The notes below the pieces were generated by a model. That model did not search any database and was not told the DNA's origin. It worked only from the letters and a program-made list of their open reading frames with translations. This document shows, piece by piece, positions 25,071 through 33,256 of a stretch of DNA of 64,000 bases (the first letter of the stretch is position 1; the number at the start of each line of letters is the position of its first letter). Where the stretch lies: the NCBI GenBank assembly GCA_965261945.1, contig CBDHEF010000002.1, positions 1,674,001 to 1,738,000 of the forward strand, in the 5' to 3' direction. A program made the translations under genes and the position numbers. Origin of the DNA: VXOI01 sp965261945 (GTDB lineage Bacteria; Chloroflexota; Dehalococcoidia; Lucifugimonadales; UBA3495).

Positions 25071-25107
25071 CGAAATTCCTGTCCTTTTCCCGTAGTGGAG
25101 CCTGGGG

Positions 25108-25623
25108 TCAGCAGCCGTACTGACCTGCAATTGCTCCTTGAAATTCCACCGCGTCGCCCTCAGACAGCCCGTTGCGCGCCGCCTCGCCGGCGTTCACTTC
25201 CAGGACGAAGCGGGCAGGTGAAGGAGATCTCGCCCTGGGTATTTCGTCGTTCCCTGCGTTGGGGGCAGGTGTCGGCACCTCGGCGGACACGCCAACCAGG
25301 CGGCACCGGGCGTCAATCCAGACGATGTCCAGGGGGAACCGCATTTCCTTCATCCAGAAGTGAAGCTGCTGCTCCTCCTCGAACACGAACAGCATCCCGG
25401 CGTCCGGGGCCATGTACTCGCGACCCGACAGACCCTGACGACGCTCTTCGGGCAGAACCGCCATGTCCACCGAGTAGGATGCGCCGCCGATACGCGCCAC
25501 CGGCTGCACCGGCGCGGTGGTGGGTCCTGGCGGCGTCGCCAGCTGCTCCACCCCGGCGCAACTCAGCCCGGTCAAGATCCCGAACAAGAGAACCAGGATG
25601 AACATCATCGGACGCTGTTCCAT
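25108..25623 (-). CDS. DUF192 family lipoprotein
   Basis: From ATG 25623 the 171-residue product begins MEQRPMMFILVLLFGILTGLSCAG, a signal peptide with a lipobox cysteine, then a proline-rich linker and the DUF192 domain: YSVDMAVLPEERRQGLSGREYMAPDAGMLFVFEEEQQLHFWMKEMRFPLDIVWIDARCRLVGV and AARNGLSEGDAVEF. DUF192 proteins are small secreted beta-barrel proteins with no settled function. A longer open frame upstream is only the shadow of the convergent PAC2 gene. Confidence 0.85.
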   Translation of the reverse strand: MEQRPMMFILVLLFGILTGLSCAGVEQLATPPGPTTAPVQPVARIGGASYSVDMAVLPEERRQGLSGREYMAPDAGMLFVFEEEQQLHFWMKEMRFPLDIVWIDARCRLVGVSAEVPTPAPNAGNDEIPRARSPSPARFVLEVNAGEAARNGLSEGDAVEFQGAIAGQYGC

Positions 25624-25857
25624 ATTCCCGGGGCGTACGTCAGATCCGTCAATCCGCCCTGCCAGAGATAGACTCGAACCCCGAACCATTGAGCGCGGCC
25701 TCTTCCACACACATCGGCGCCGTTCCGCTATGTTATCCCAATGGCGGCCACCGCTCAACTTGAAAACCGCCCGGTTCAAAACCGCCTGGGTCGCAGACTC
25801 CAAGTTCACTCCGCATTCGCACTTGCCAACATTGGGCGGTGCTGGCAAACTAGAATT

Positions 25858-26793
25858 ATGCGAATAGGAGATTTTGAGTTCGACGAGCCGCTTCCGGAGC
25901 TGAAAGATCCCCACGTCATTGCCGTTCTGCGTCCATGGATTGACGTGGGCAGCGTGGGCAGCCTCAGCTTGCGCCGCATTGAGCGCCACTTGGGTGCGAA
26001 GGAAGTGGGGCGGCTGGTCCGTCCCGGGCGCTTTTACGACTTCACCCGATACCGCCCCAAGTCGGTGTTGCGACAGGGCAAGCGGGAGTACACCATCCCC
26101 TCCACCACCGTCAAGGTTGCCGTGCGGGAGAAAGGGCCGGACCTCATCACTCTGCATCTGCTGGAACCCCACGCCTACGGCGAGGACTTCACCGACTCGG
26201 TCATAGAGATGTTGGGTAAGTTGGGAGTGAAACGATACTCGATGATCGGCGCAATGTATGACATGGTGCCGCACACCCGCCCGTTGCTGGTATCGGGAGG
26301 CACGGTGGACGCTTCCAACGAGGAAGAGTACCGCGCGGTGGAGGTGCGACCCAGTGATTACGAGGGGCCGACCACCATAACCCAGTTGATTTTCCAGCAC
26401 GCCGAGTCCATGAAGATGGAAACCCGCATATTCGTGGTGCATCTGCCCCAGTATTTCCAGGTCGAAGAGGATTTCACCGGAACAGCCCGGCTGACCAGCA
26501 TACTGTGCCGCATCTACGGGCTCTCCAGCCGCCTGGAGGACCGGGAGCGCGGAATCCAGCAGTACAAATCGTTGCAGAACATTGTGTCCGACACGTCCGA
26601 GGTGTCCAGGCTGCTGTCGCGGCTGGAGGAACGGTACGACCGGGAGAACCGTGAGGCGTCCACGGGCCAGGCTCCCACTCCTCCGCTTTCGCCGCAGATA
26701 GAGGAGTTCCTGCAAGGCCTGGACTTCAGCGCCGACCCTGGTCCCCTGCAAGACCCTGACGACGACCTGGACGACGATCCCAACGACGAGTAG
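25858..26793 (+). CDS. PAC2 family protein (proteasome-assembly-chaperone fold)
   Basis: The 311-residue protein begins MRIGDFEFDEPLPELKDPHVIAVLRPWIDVGSVGSLSLRRIERHLGAKEVGRLVRPGRFYDFTRYRP, the first half of the PAC2 domain. It continues with LITLHLLEPHAYGEDFTDSVIEMLGKLGVKRYSMIGAMYDMVPHTRP, followed by a helical region and an acidic tail (DPDDDLDDDPNDE). In actinobacteria and archaea PAC2 proteins are linked to proteasome or peptidase assembly; here the partner is unknown. No ribosome site precedes the ATG, so the transcript may be leaderless. It lies upstream of the infC operon on the same strand. Confidence 0.8.
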   Translation: MRIGDFEFDEPLPELKDPHVIAVLRPWIDVGSVGSLSLRRIERHLGAKEVGRLVRPGRFYDFTRYRPKSVLRQGKREYTIPSTTVKVAVREKGPDLITLHLLEPHAYGEDFTDSVIEMLGKLGVKRYSMIGAMYDMVPHTRPLLVSGGTVDASNEEEYRAVEVRPSDYEGPTTITQLIFQHAESMKMETRIFVVHLPQYFQVEEDFTGTARLTSILCRIYGLSSRLEDRERGIQQYKSLQNIVSDTSEVSRLLSRLEERYDRENREASTGQAPTPPLSPQIEEFLQGLDFSADPGPLQDPDDDLDDDPNDE

Positions 26794-26872
26794 CGGCGGC
26801 TCGCCGGCCGCACGAGGACTTCAACCTGGGGGAATGCCATGATACCGGCGGCAAACTGTTGTCCAAAGCGCG

Positions 26873-26901
26873 TTGACGACGGCGCAGACGTATGGTAGAT
26901 T
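26873..26901 (+). promoter_or_regulatory. Promoter of the infC-rpmI-rplT operon
   Basis: TTGACG (26873-26878) and TAGATT (26896-26901) are separated by 17 bases, a near-consensus sigma-70-type promoter. Transcription would start at about 26907-26908, at or just inside the leader hairpin. Confidence 0.65.
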
Positions 26902-26904
26902 GCT

Positions 26905-26940
26905 CTATGCTCATCGACCCAGATGGGGCATAGTTTTTTT
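26905..26940 (+). promoter_or_regulatory. infC leader hairpin with U tract
   Basis: CTATGCTC pairs with GGGCATAG (with one T-G pair), plus an inner ATC/GAT stem closed by a short loop, and is followed by seven T residues (26934-26940). This looks like an intrinsic terminator, and the GGAGGT ribosome site of infC follows at once. An eight-codon frame, MLIDPDGA (26907-26933), spans the hairpin. Attenuation of this operon by ribosomal protein L20 or IF3 is known in other bacteria; that this hairpin does so is inference. Confidence 0.55.
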
Positions 26941-26954
26941 GGAGGTAGGCCAGC

Positions 26955-27590
26955 ATCGCCAGGCAGTATCGGGTAAACGAACGAATAACCTGCCCTCAGG
27001 TTCGGGTCATCGGTGGAGACGGTTCGCAGTTGGGGGTCATGGAAACCCGTCGAGCGCTCCAGATGGCGCGCGACTCTGAGGTGGACTTGGTAGAAGTCGC
27101 GCCCAATTCCGACCCTCCCGTATGTCGGCTGCTTGACTACGGCAAACTGCTGTACCTTTCTTCCAAGAAGGAAAAAGAGTCCAAGAGGGGCCAGAAAAGC
27201 ACTGAGCAGAAGGAAGTGCGCTTCCGCCCCAACATCGGAATTCACGACCTAAACGCCAAGCTCCGCAAGGTGCGGGAATTCATCGACGACGGGTCTAAGG
27301 TCAAGCTCACCGTTCGCTTCCGCGGACGGGAGGCGGCTCACCAGCAGTTGGGGCTTTCGGTGCTCCGGCGGGTCGCCGACGAGTTGAAGGACGAGGTACG
27401 CTTGGAGCGCGCCCCGGCAATGGAGGGACGGTCGCTTTCAATGGTGCTCATCCCGTCGTTGCAGAAGGGCGAAGAGCGGGCAGCGCTGCGTGCGCCGTCC
27501 ACCAGGAATCAGGACAACCAATCCGACGAAAACGCAGCCGGCGAAACCCAGCCGGAACAGGTAGAAGAACTGGCCGATGCCAAAACTTAA
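26955..27590 (+). CDS. infC: Translation initiation factor IF-3, starting at an ATC codon
   Basis: IF3 binds the 30S subunit, prevents 50S joining and rejects non-standard start codons. The frame is closed upstream by TAG at about 26947-26949. The only sensible start with a ribosome site (GGAGGT at 26941, eight-base spacing) is ATC at 26955, giving 211 residues. The N-domain then reads ARQYRVNERITCPQVRVIGGDGSQLGVMETRRAL, as expected for IF3. The C-domain has EVRFRPNIGIHDLNAKLRKVREFIDDGSKVKLTVRFRGREAAHQQLG. ATT starts are the rule for infC in Escherichia coli and several other bacteria, allowing IF3 to limit its own synthesis; ATC would do the same. The C-terminus has an acidic tail and overlaps rpmI by 14 bases. 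Confidence 0.9.
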   Translation: MARQYRVNERITCPQVRVIGGDGSQLGVMETRRALQMARDSEVDLVEVAPNSDPPVCRLLDYGKLLYLSSKKEKESKRGQKSTEQKEVRFRPNIGIHDLNAKLRKVREFIDDGSKVKLTVRFRGREAAHQQLGLSVLRRVADELKDEVRLERAPAMEGRSLSMVLIPSLQKGEERAALRAPSTRNQDNQSDENAAGETQPEQVEELADAKT

Positions 27591-27774
27591 AACACACAAA
27601 GGCGCCAAAGCCCGCTTTCACGTAACCGGATCGGGTAAACTCCTCCGCCGCAAGCGAATGAGCAGCCACCTGCGGCGAAAGAAGCCCACCAAGGTGACCC
27701 GAAAGTATTCCGACAAGCTGGAAGTCGCAGCCGTTGACGTACCGCGACTGAAGCGGTTGATGCCCTATGGCTAG
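27577..27774 (+). CDS. rpmI: 50S ribosomal protein L35
   Basis: The 65-residue protein MPKLKTHKGAKARFHVTGSG followed by KLLRRKRMSSHLRRKK is a full-length bL35, with the invariant PKxKTHKGAxKRF-type opening and basic core. It overlaps the end of infC and precedes rplT, the usual gene order, so the three are one transcript with translational coupling. Confidence 0.97.
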   Translation: MPKLKTHKGAKARFHVTGSGKLLRRKRMSSHLRRKKPTKVTRKYSDKLEVAAVDVPRLKRLMPYG

Positions 27775-27804
27775 CCGGCCGGCGCCCCAGATGGAGACCA
27801 TTCC

Positions 27805-28173
27805 GTGGCACGAATAAAACGCGGCGTTACCAAGCACCGTCGGCACAAGAAGATTCTAAAAGCGGCCAGGGGCTTTCACGGCGCTTCTCACCGCAACTAC
27901 AAGTGGGCCAAAGAATCGCTGATGCATGCGTGGTCCCACGCCTACCGTCACCGCCGTGAGCGCAAGGGCGAGTTTCGAAGCCTATGGATCGTTCGTATCG
28001 GGGCCGCTTGCCGCGCTGCTAATATGCCCTATAGCCAGTTCATTCACGGCCTGAAACTGGCCGGCATCGAATTGGACCGCAAGATCCTGGCCGACTTGGC
28101 CGTCCGCGACGAGGCCGCCTTCGCCAAGCTGGTGGAAACGGCCCGCGAGCAACTGACCGCCGCCGTTGCCTGA
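27805..28173 (+). CDS. rplT: 50S ribosomal protein L20
   Basis: From the GTG at 27805 the 122-residue protein begins MARIKRGVTKHRRHKKILKA, followed by ARGFHGASHRNYKWAKESLMHAWSHAYRHRRERKGEFRSLWIVRI, which is bL20 in full. It binds 23S rRNA early in 50S assembly and in many bacteria represses its own operon by binding the leader. It is the last gene of infC-rpmI-rplT and is followed about 210 bases later by a strong terminator. Confidence 0.97.
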   Translation: MARIKRGVTKHRRHKKILKAARGFHGASHRNYKWAKESLMHAWSHAYRHRRERKGEFRSLWIVRIGAACRAANMPYSQFIHGLKLAGIELDRKILADLAVRDEAAFAKLVETAREQLTAAVA

Positions 28174-28204
28174 TGGAATACTCCAATCATGCAAGGGACC
28201 GGAT

Positions 28205-28345
28205 GAGCCTTATAATATCGATGAGGCGGATCCGAAGGCCGACGTTGTCTATATCCAAATCGTGGATTCCCCTGCCGCGCAGGCGACGGCGAGTTGATCG
28301 GTTTGGACCTTCAGCGCTTCAGCCTGATGACGAAAGAACTCCAGT
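28205..28345 (+). pseudogene. Remnant of a DUF2283-like gene
   Basis: One frame reads DEPYNIDEADPKADVVYIQIVDSP before a stop, and another frame directly downstream reads GELIGLDLQRFSLM. Together these resemble the DUF2283 pattern (acidic start, ADVLYIxL strand, then GxxxGLDIL). A frameshift within the GGCGACGGCGAG region separates them. The product would be a small protein of unknown function; the call rests on short motifs only. Confidence 0.3.
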
Positions 28346-28383
28346 GGGCAACAAATTTACACGCTTAAGGGAATAGAAATTCG

Positions 28384-28423
28384 AAAGGAAGAGGGCGCGG
28401 AGTTGACCGCGCCCTCTTCCTTT
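28384..28423. terminator. Bidirectional intrinsic terminator
   Basis: AAAGGAAGAGGGCGCGG and CCGCGCCCTCTTCCTTT form a perfect 17-base stem with loop AGTTGA. It serves the rplT operon on the plus strand and the convergent minus-strand gene at 28441. Confidence 0.85.
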
Positions 28424-28440
28424 GCGCCTGACTCCTGTCC

Positions 28441-28869
28441 TTACGCCTGGGCGAATCCGTAGTAGGTATCGGAATCCAGCATTCGGCTCAGGTGCGCCTC
28501 GTCAATCGAGATCGGCCTGAGAGCGTTGCTCCAACGGGCGGTCAGCTCATGGTATAGTCCGATCAGTGGAATGGGATCGTTGCCCTGCGCCAGCAGTGTG
28601 CGGAAGATTATTTCCTTTATCGGCATATCAAAGCGGATAAAGTCGTCCGTATCGGCGTTGAATTCTCGTATTTCCCGGATCAGGGCCACCGGGTCCAACT
28701 CCGAGTACGGTCTCCCATAGGAGGGGCAGACCTCGGTAAGGCGTCCCGCGATGAGATGGGCTGCCGAGCGGTTCAACTCCTCCAGCCGGGACAGGCTGAT
28801 GTGATATCGTCCGCTGCCCGGTGTCTGTCCTTCAGGGCCCCCGGTAATTTCCGGCCCGGCAATGGTCAT
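28441..28869 (-). CDS. Hypothetical protein translationally coupled to moeA
   Basis: I do not recognise this 142-residue soluble protein. It starts at ATG 28869, which overlaps the moeA stop codon (ATGA) and has GAGGTGG seven bases upstream. The sequence ISLSRLEELNRSAAHLIAGRLTEVCPSYGRPYSELDPVALIREIREFNADTDDFIRFDMPIKEIIFRTLLAQGNDPIPLIGLYHEL is predicted all-helical. Coupling to moeA suggests a role near molybdenum cofactor insertion or use, but that is inference from position alone. Confidence 0.7.
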   Translation of the reverse strand: MTIAGPEITGGPEGQTPGSGRYHISLSRLEELNRSAAHLIAGRLTEVCPSYGRPYSELDPVALIREIREFNADTDDFIRFDMPIKEIIFRTLLAQGNDPIPLIGLYHELTARWSNALRPISIDEAHLSRMLDSDTYYGFAQA

Positions 28870-30209
28870 AGATCCACCTCTTCGTTCCAGTCCAGCATGA
28901 TAATGCGCACCTGCTCGCCGGTCTGTTTGGCGGGTAGGTCTTCGGGGCAAATAGCCAGGCCGTTGGCCCGCGACATCGAGGTCAGGATATTGGAGCCCTG
29001 TGGGCCGGTGGGCGTGGCGTAGTAAACCCCGTCCCGGCGCTCAACCTCGACTCGAGCATAGACCCGGCGGCCGTCGTAGTTGCGGATTGGCCCGGTAAGC
29101 ACACCGTCTACCGCAGGACGCGGGCGCACCGCCCGGCCCAACATAGCATGAATAGCGGGACGAGCAAACATCTCGAAGGCTACCATGGCGCTCACCGGGT
29201 TGCCCGGCAGTCCCAGCAGTGGCACGTTCTTGCCGCCGCTGCCCCGCAGATGCCCGAAGGCAAGGGGTTTGGCCGGGCGCATTCGCACCGACCAGAAGTT
29301 CATCGCCCCCCGTTGTTCCAACACGTCCTTCACGATGTCGTAGTCGCCCTTGGAGACGCCTGCCGATGTTATCACCAAGTCAGAGCCCTCGGTGGCGGCC
29401 AGCTTGGCGTGAAGGTCGTCCAGGTTGTCGCGGGCGATGCCCAGCAACCTCGGAACGCCGCCGCAGGCCACCACCGACGCGGCCACGCTGAAGCTGTTGC
29501 TGTCGTATATCCTGCCGCCGGACAGGGCGGAGCCGGCAGTTTCCAGTTCGTCGCCGGTGGCCAGCACAGAGACTACGGGCCGGCGGACAACCCTGACCCG
29601 GTCAAGACCCAGCGATGCGAGAACTCCCACCTCGGCGGCACGAACCACTGTGCCCGCTTCCAGCACCAGTTCCCCCTCGCGGATGTCCTCCCCTGCCGGG
29701 CGGACATTGGCCCCTGCGGGCATCTCGGTAAAAATCGCCACTTCGTCCAGCGGACGGCCCTCACGTTTGCGCTGCACCTCGTCGGTTTCCTCGAAGGGAA
29801 CCACGGTGTCGGCTCCGTCGGGCACCGGCGCGCCGGTCATTATGCGCATTGCCGTGCCGGACTCGACGGCCCGCTCCGGCATCTGCCCGGCGGCGACGAT
29901 ACCCACAACCGGCAAGCGGCGCGGCGAATCTGCCGTCGCCCCGGCAATGTCGCCGCTGCGCAGGGCGTAGCCATCCATCCCCGAGTTGGCCAGCGGGGGC
30001 AGGGCCAGAGGCGAAGTGATGTCTTCGGCCAGCGTTTGACCCAGGCACTCCAGCAGCGGGGCCTCGACCGGCTCCAGCGGCGCAAAGCTGGCCATCACCC
30101 GCTCCAGCGCCTCCTCCACGCTCAACATATCCTCTCCGGCGTGGCTGTGGCCGTGGTGGTGCGCCGCTTCCTCTTGTTGGCCGTAGTGGTTCCCATGATG
30201 GGTCGCCAT
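28866..30209 (-). CDS. moeA: Molybdopterin molybdenumtransferase MoeA with a histidine-rich N-terminus
   Basis: MoeA inserts molybdate into adenylated molybdopterin in the cytosol. The 447-residue protein contains SVEEALERVMASFAPLEPVEAPLLECLGQTLAEDITSPLALPPLANSGMDGYALRSGD (domains I/III), MRIMTGAPVPDGADTVVPFEET, the catalytic DGDEL-like VLATGDELETAG, and DLVITSAGVSKGDYDIVKDVLE with LPGNPVSAMVAFEMFARP. The first 27 residues are an added tail rich in His (about nine in MATHHGNHYG and AAHHHGHSHAGED), which could bind Mo, Ni or Zn. GGGAGG lies upstream of the ATG. A coupled orphan gene follows. Molybdoenzymes of the xanthine dehydrogenase type start at 63424. Confidence 0.92.
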   Translation of the reverse strand: MATHHGNHYGQQEEAAHHHGHSHAGEDMLSVEEALERVMASFAPLEPVEAPLLECLGQTLAEDITSPLALPPLANSGMDGYALRSGDIAGATADSPRRLPVVGIVAAGQMPERAVESGTAMRIMTGAPVPDGADTVVPFEETDEVQRKREGRPLDEVAIFTEMPAGANVRPAGEDIREGELVLEAGTVVRAAEVGVLASLGLDRVRVVRRPVVSVLATGDELETAGSALSGGRIYDSNSFSVAASVVACGGVPRLLGIARDNLDDLHAKLAATEGSDLVITSAGVSKGDYDIVKDVLEQRGAMNFWSVRMRPAKPLAFGHLRGSGGKNVPLLGLPGNPVSAMVAFEMFARPAIHAMLGRAVRPRPAVDGVLTGPIRNYDGRRVYARVEVERRDGVYYATPTGPQGSNILTSMSRANGLAICPEDLPAKQTGEQVRIIMLDWNEEVDL

Positions 30210-30287
30210 TATGCGCCTCCCGAAATTAGGGAAGAAGAACCAGGGATACGGGGTTCCGTTTTATATCGGTTGATGATGAGCGTAATG

Positions 30288-30677
30288 TTACCTGACGGAG
30301 TCCAGCCCTGTCAGCGGCGTCAGCAGTTCGAGCAGTTCTGCCATGCTCTCTATATGCTCGATAGCCCCGGTGTTCAGGTGTCTCTTGCGCTTGTAGCAGT
30401 TGATGTGCAAGTCGTTGGCGACACTGCCCAAGACGTGGATGCGGGGATTGCCAGCCATCTGCCGGGCCTGGTACAGCGCTTCGGAGAAATTCGCGTGATT
30501 GCTGTACTCCCAGCCTTGGGCCACTGCGACAGCCTTCGCCATGTGCGCCGCCGCGCCCCAGCCTTCTTCCGACGCCTGATGAAGATCGCCGGCGGCGAGG
30601 TAGTCCCGGCCTCTGGTCAGGAACTCGCGGGCTTGGGCTTCGTAGTCGGCTGCTTCGTCGAAATCGGGAGTTGTCAT
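30288..30677 (-). CDS. PaREP1/HEPN-like small helical protein
   Basis: The protein of 129 residues starts at ATG 30677 with GGAG six bases upstream. The stretch AREFLTRGRDYLAAGDLHQASEEGWGAAAHMAKAVAVAQGWEYSNHANFSEALYQ resembles PaREP1 and related HEPN-type domains (paired helices with an SEKxWGAAA motif). No Rx4-6H RNase motif is apparent: RKRHLNTGAIEH is the closest. HEPN proteins often act with a nucleotidyltransferase partner, but none is adjacent. Function unknown. Confidence 0.55.
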   Translation of the reverse strand: MTTPDFDEAADYEAQAREFLTRGRDYLAAGDLHQASEEGWGAAAHMAKAVAVAQGWEYSNHANFSEALYQARQMAGNPRIHVLGSVANDLHINCYKRKRHLNTGAIEHIESMAELLELLTPLTGLDSVR

Positions 30678-30788
30678 CGAGTTCTCCATAAATACTGCCG
30701 CGAGTCAACCCTGTCAAGCGGAACGCCCTCACCCCGACCGTCTTCCGGATGGAGCCGGATGGAGAAGGAATTGATCGGCACCCCTATT

Positions 30789-33197
30789 CTAACCCCTTAG
30801 CGTGGCCCCTGCTTCCCGCTCCAAGGTGCGCAGCAGGCCGTCCAGCGACCGGCTCACCTCATCATTGGTCAATGTGCGGTCTGCGGCCTGGAAGTGAACA
30901 TGGAAGGCCAGCGACTTGGTTCCCGGCGCCAGGTTCTCGCCGGAGTATATGTCGAACAGCTCGGCCCGCTGCACCAGCCTGTGCCGCAGAATCAGCCCGG
31001 TCACGCGGCCCGCTGGAACGTCGGCAGGAACAACCAGGGCCAGGTCTCGGGTGGCTGCCGGGAAGCGGGGCAGGGACGCGAAATGCCGCTCCGACTCCGG
31101 CAGCGCATCAAGAAGGGACGACAGCCGCAGCTCGAATCCCGCCACTGCGCCGAAGTCCAGCCCGAAGCGATCCTTAATCGTGGGGTGGACTTCGCCTGCG
31201 AAGCCCAGTTCGGTCCCGTCGGCCTTGACGACGGCGCAACGGCCGGGCTGGTAGACGGGATGCTCGCCCGGCTCCCAGCAGGCTCGGATGCCCAGACTAT
31301 CCAGCAGCCACTCCACCATGCCCTTGGCGTCATAGAAGTCCATGCCGCCGCTGCCATCAGGCGGGGCCAGCCATGATTCTTCGCCGCGCCGTCCGGCCAT
31401 TATGGCCGCCACCACTTCCACCTCTTCCGGCAGGTTGCCGCTGCGGGGCAGGAAGACCCGCCCAGCCTCAAACAGGCGAAAGGGGCCGGGGCCCTGAGAC
31501 TGGTTGACGGCCAGATTCGCCAGCAGCCCGGCCTGAAGCGTCGGCCGCAGAAATTCGTGGGTCGCACTCATCGGGTTGGCGAGGCGCATAGGTGGGGCCA
31601 CGCCACCGGCGGACGGTATACGGTCCAACATCTCCTGCGACAGCAGTGTGTAGTTGATGGCCTCTTGCATTCCGCCCGCGGCCAGCAGGTCTTTTACTTC
31701 ATCCCGCAGCTCAATCGCCGGTGAGGGGCTGTGGAAAGGTATGGGCGTGGACAGCATCACGGTCGGCACGGCGTCGTACCCGATGATGCGCACCACTTCC
31801 TCCACCAGGTCATCCTCTATGTTCACGTCGTTGCGCCACCAGGGGATCGTCACATGCAGCTCGTCCCCCTCACCCTCGCAGGTGAAACCCAGCGATTCGA
31901 GGGCCGCCCGCGCCGAGGGCAGGGGCAGGTCCATGCCCAGCGATTGCCGCAGCCTTTTGGCTGTCAACGTCACGCTCAATGGGGCATCCGGCGGTTCGGG
32001 ATAAACGTCAATGATGCCGGGAGCTACCGTGCCGCCCGCTACCTGCTGAATCAGGGCCGTGGCCCGGCGCAGGCCCAGAGGCGCCAGTTCAGGCCGCAGG
32101 CCCTTCTCAAAGCGCAACGTGGCCTCGGTTCGCAGCCCCATGGACGTTGCCGTCTCGCGGTTGTTTGCGGCGTTGAAGTTGGCCGACTCCAGTAGCACTG
32201 TGCGGGTCTCGGGGCCAATCTCGCTGTTGGCCCCGCCGATGACGCCGCCGAGGCCGATGGCGTTTTGGGAATCGGCGATGACCAGATTCTCGGTGGTCAG
32301 CGCCCGGTCAACCCCGTCCAGCGTGGTCAGCTTCTCGCCGGGCCGTGCGCGGCGCACAATGACCGTGGCGTCCCTGACGGCGCCGAGGTCAAAGGCATGG
32401 AGGGGCTGGTTGTATTCCAGCATGACGAAATTGGTGACGTCCACCACGTTGCTGATAGGCCGCAGCCCGGCCCGGGTCAGCCGGTCCTGCAACCACTGGG
32501 GCGACGGACCGATGCGAACGCCGTCAATGACCGTCGCGGTGTAGCGGTGGCACAGGTCGGGGTCGGCGATGGAGATGCTGACACGCTCCCCTACGGGTGG
32601 GCCGCTTTCCTCGTACCGGATTTCCGGCTCGGCGACTTTGCCGCCGGTAAGGGCCGCCACCTCATGGGCTACGCCCAGCATCGAGAGGCAATCCAGCCGG
32701 TTTGGAGTCAGTTCAAGGTCCAGGATTGTATCGCCCAGGTAGTCGGACAGCGGTTCTCCCAGCGGCGCGTCCTCCGGCAGCACTATGATGCCGGTATGGT
32801 CGCCGCCCAAGCCCAACTCCAGCTCGGAGCAGATCATTCCCTGCGATTCGACGCCGCGAATGTGGGCTGCGGCCAGCGTTTCGTGCCGTTGACTGTGGGC
32901 ATTGTAGAGGTATGCGCCGACGCGGGCGAAGCATATCTTCTGCCCGGCGGCCACGTTGGGCGCGCCGCACACCACCTCCATCTCATCGGAGCCAGTGGTG
33001 ACAGTGCAGAGGCGGAGCCGGTCGGCGTTGGGGTGTTGCCGGACGGAAGTAACGCCGCCGACGTAAACCTCGCTCCAACCGCCGGTTTCCTGTACCTCGC
33101 CCACTTCCACGCCGGCCATCGTCAGCCGGTGGGCGAGGTCGGCGGCTGGGATGTCCACGTTGACGTATTGCCGGAGCCAGCTAAGGGGAACTTTCAA
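30789..33197 (-). CDS. pheT: Phenylalanine--tRNA ligase beta subunit
   Basis: The 802-residue protein has the whole PheT order: MKVPLSWLRQYVN, the EMAP/tRNA-binding domain (VYVGGVTSVRQHPNADRLRLCTVTTG), B3/B4 editing domain (PNRLDCLSMLGVAHEVAALTG, RPISNVVDVTNFVMLEYNQPLHAFD), B5 (LPLPSARAALESLGFTCEGEGDELHVTIPWWRNDVNIEDDLVEEVVRIIGYD), and the C-terminal FDX-ACB domain (PRFPAATRDLALVVPADVPAG). It forms the alpha2-beta2 synthetase with PheS. The start is TTG 33197 after GAGG. One small gene lies between pheS and pheT. Confidence 0.96.
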   Translation of the reverse strand: MKVPLSWLRQYVNVDIPAADLAHRLTMAGVEVGEVQETGGWSEVYVGGVTSVRQHPNADRLRLCTVTTGSDEMEVVCGAPNVAAGQKICFARVGAYLYNAHSQRHETLAAAHIRGVESQGMICSELELGLGGDHTGIIVLPEDAPLGEPLSDYLGDTILDLELTPNRLDCLSMLGVAHEVAALTGGKVAEPEIRYEESGPPVGERVSISIADPDLCHRYTATVIDGVRIGPSPQWLQDRLTRAGLRPISNVVDVTNFVMLEYNQPLHAFDLGAVRDATVIVRRARPGEKLTTLDGVDRALTTENLVIADSQNAIGLGGVIGGANSEIGPETRTVLLESANFNAANNRETATSMGLRTEATLRFEKGLRPELAPLGLRRATALIQQVAGGTVAPGIIDVYPEPPDAPLSVTLTAKRLRQSLGMDLPLPSARAALESLGFTCEGEGDELHVTIPWWRNDVNIEDDLVEEVVRIIGYDAVPTVMLSTPIPFHSPSPAIELRDEVKDLLAAGGMQEAINYTLLSQEMLDRIPSAGGVAPPMRLANPMSATHEFLRPTLQAGLLANLAVNQSQGPGPFRLFEAGRVFLPRSGNLPEEVEVVAAIMAGRRGEESWLAPPDGSGGMDFYDAKGMVEWLLDSLGIRACWEPGEHPVYQPGRCAVVKADGTELGFAGEVHPTIKDRFGLDFGAVAGFELRLSSLLDALPESERHFASLPRFPAATRDLALVVPADVPAGRVTGLILRHRLVQRAELFDIYSGENLAPGTKSLAFHVHFQAADRTLTNDEVSRSLDGLLRTLEREAGATLRG

Positions 33198-33256
33198 GCA
33201 GGGCCTCGGTTATTCGGGTATCGAGATTTGCCTGGGTGCAGAGAACAGATGAGATT

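Noticed and set aside
24066..25601. Plus-strand open frame of 511 codons
   Set aside because: It is antisense to the PfkB kinase and DUF192 genes, which have clear motifs and ribosome sites.
25624..26751. Extension of the DUF192 protein to 547 residues
   Set aside because: The added part is antisense to the PAC2 gene; the signal peptide at 25623 marks the true N-terminus.
29148..30800. Plus-strand open frame of 550 codons
   Set aside because: It is antisense to moeA and the small helical gene; the translation is low-complexity.
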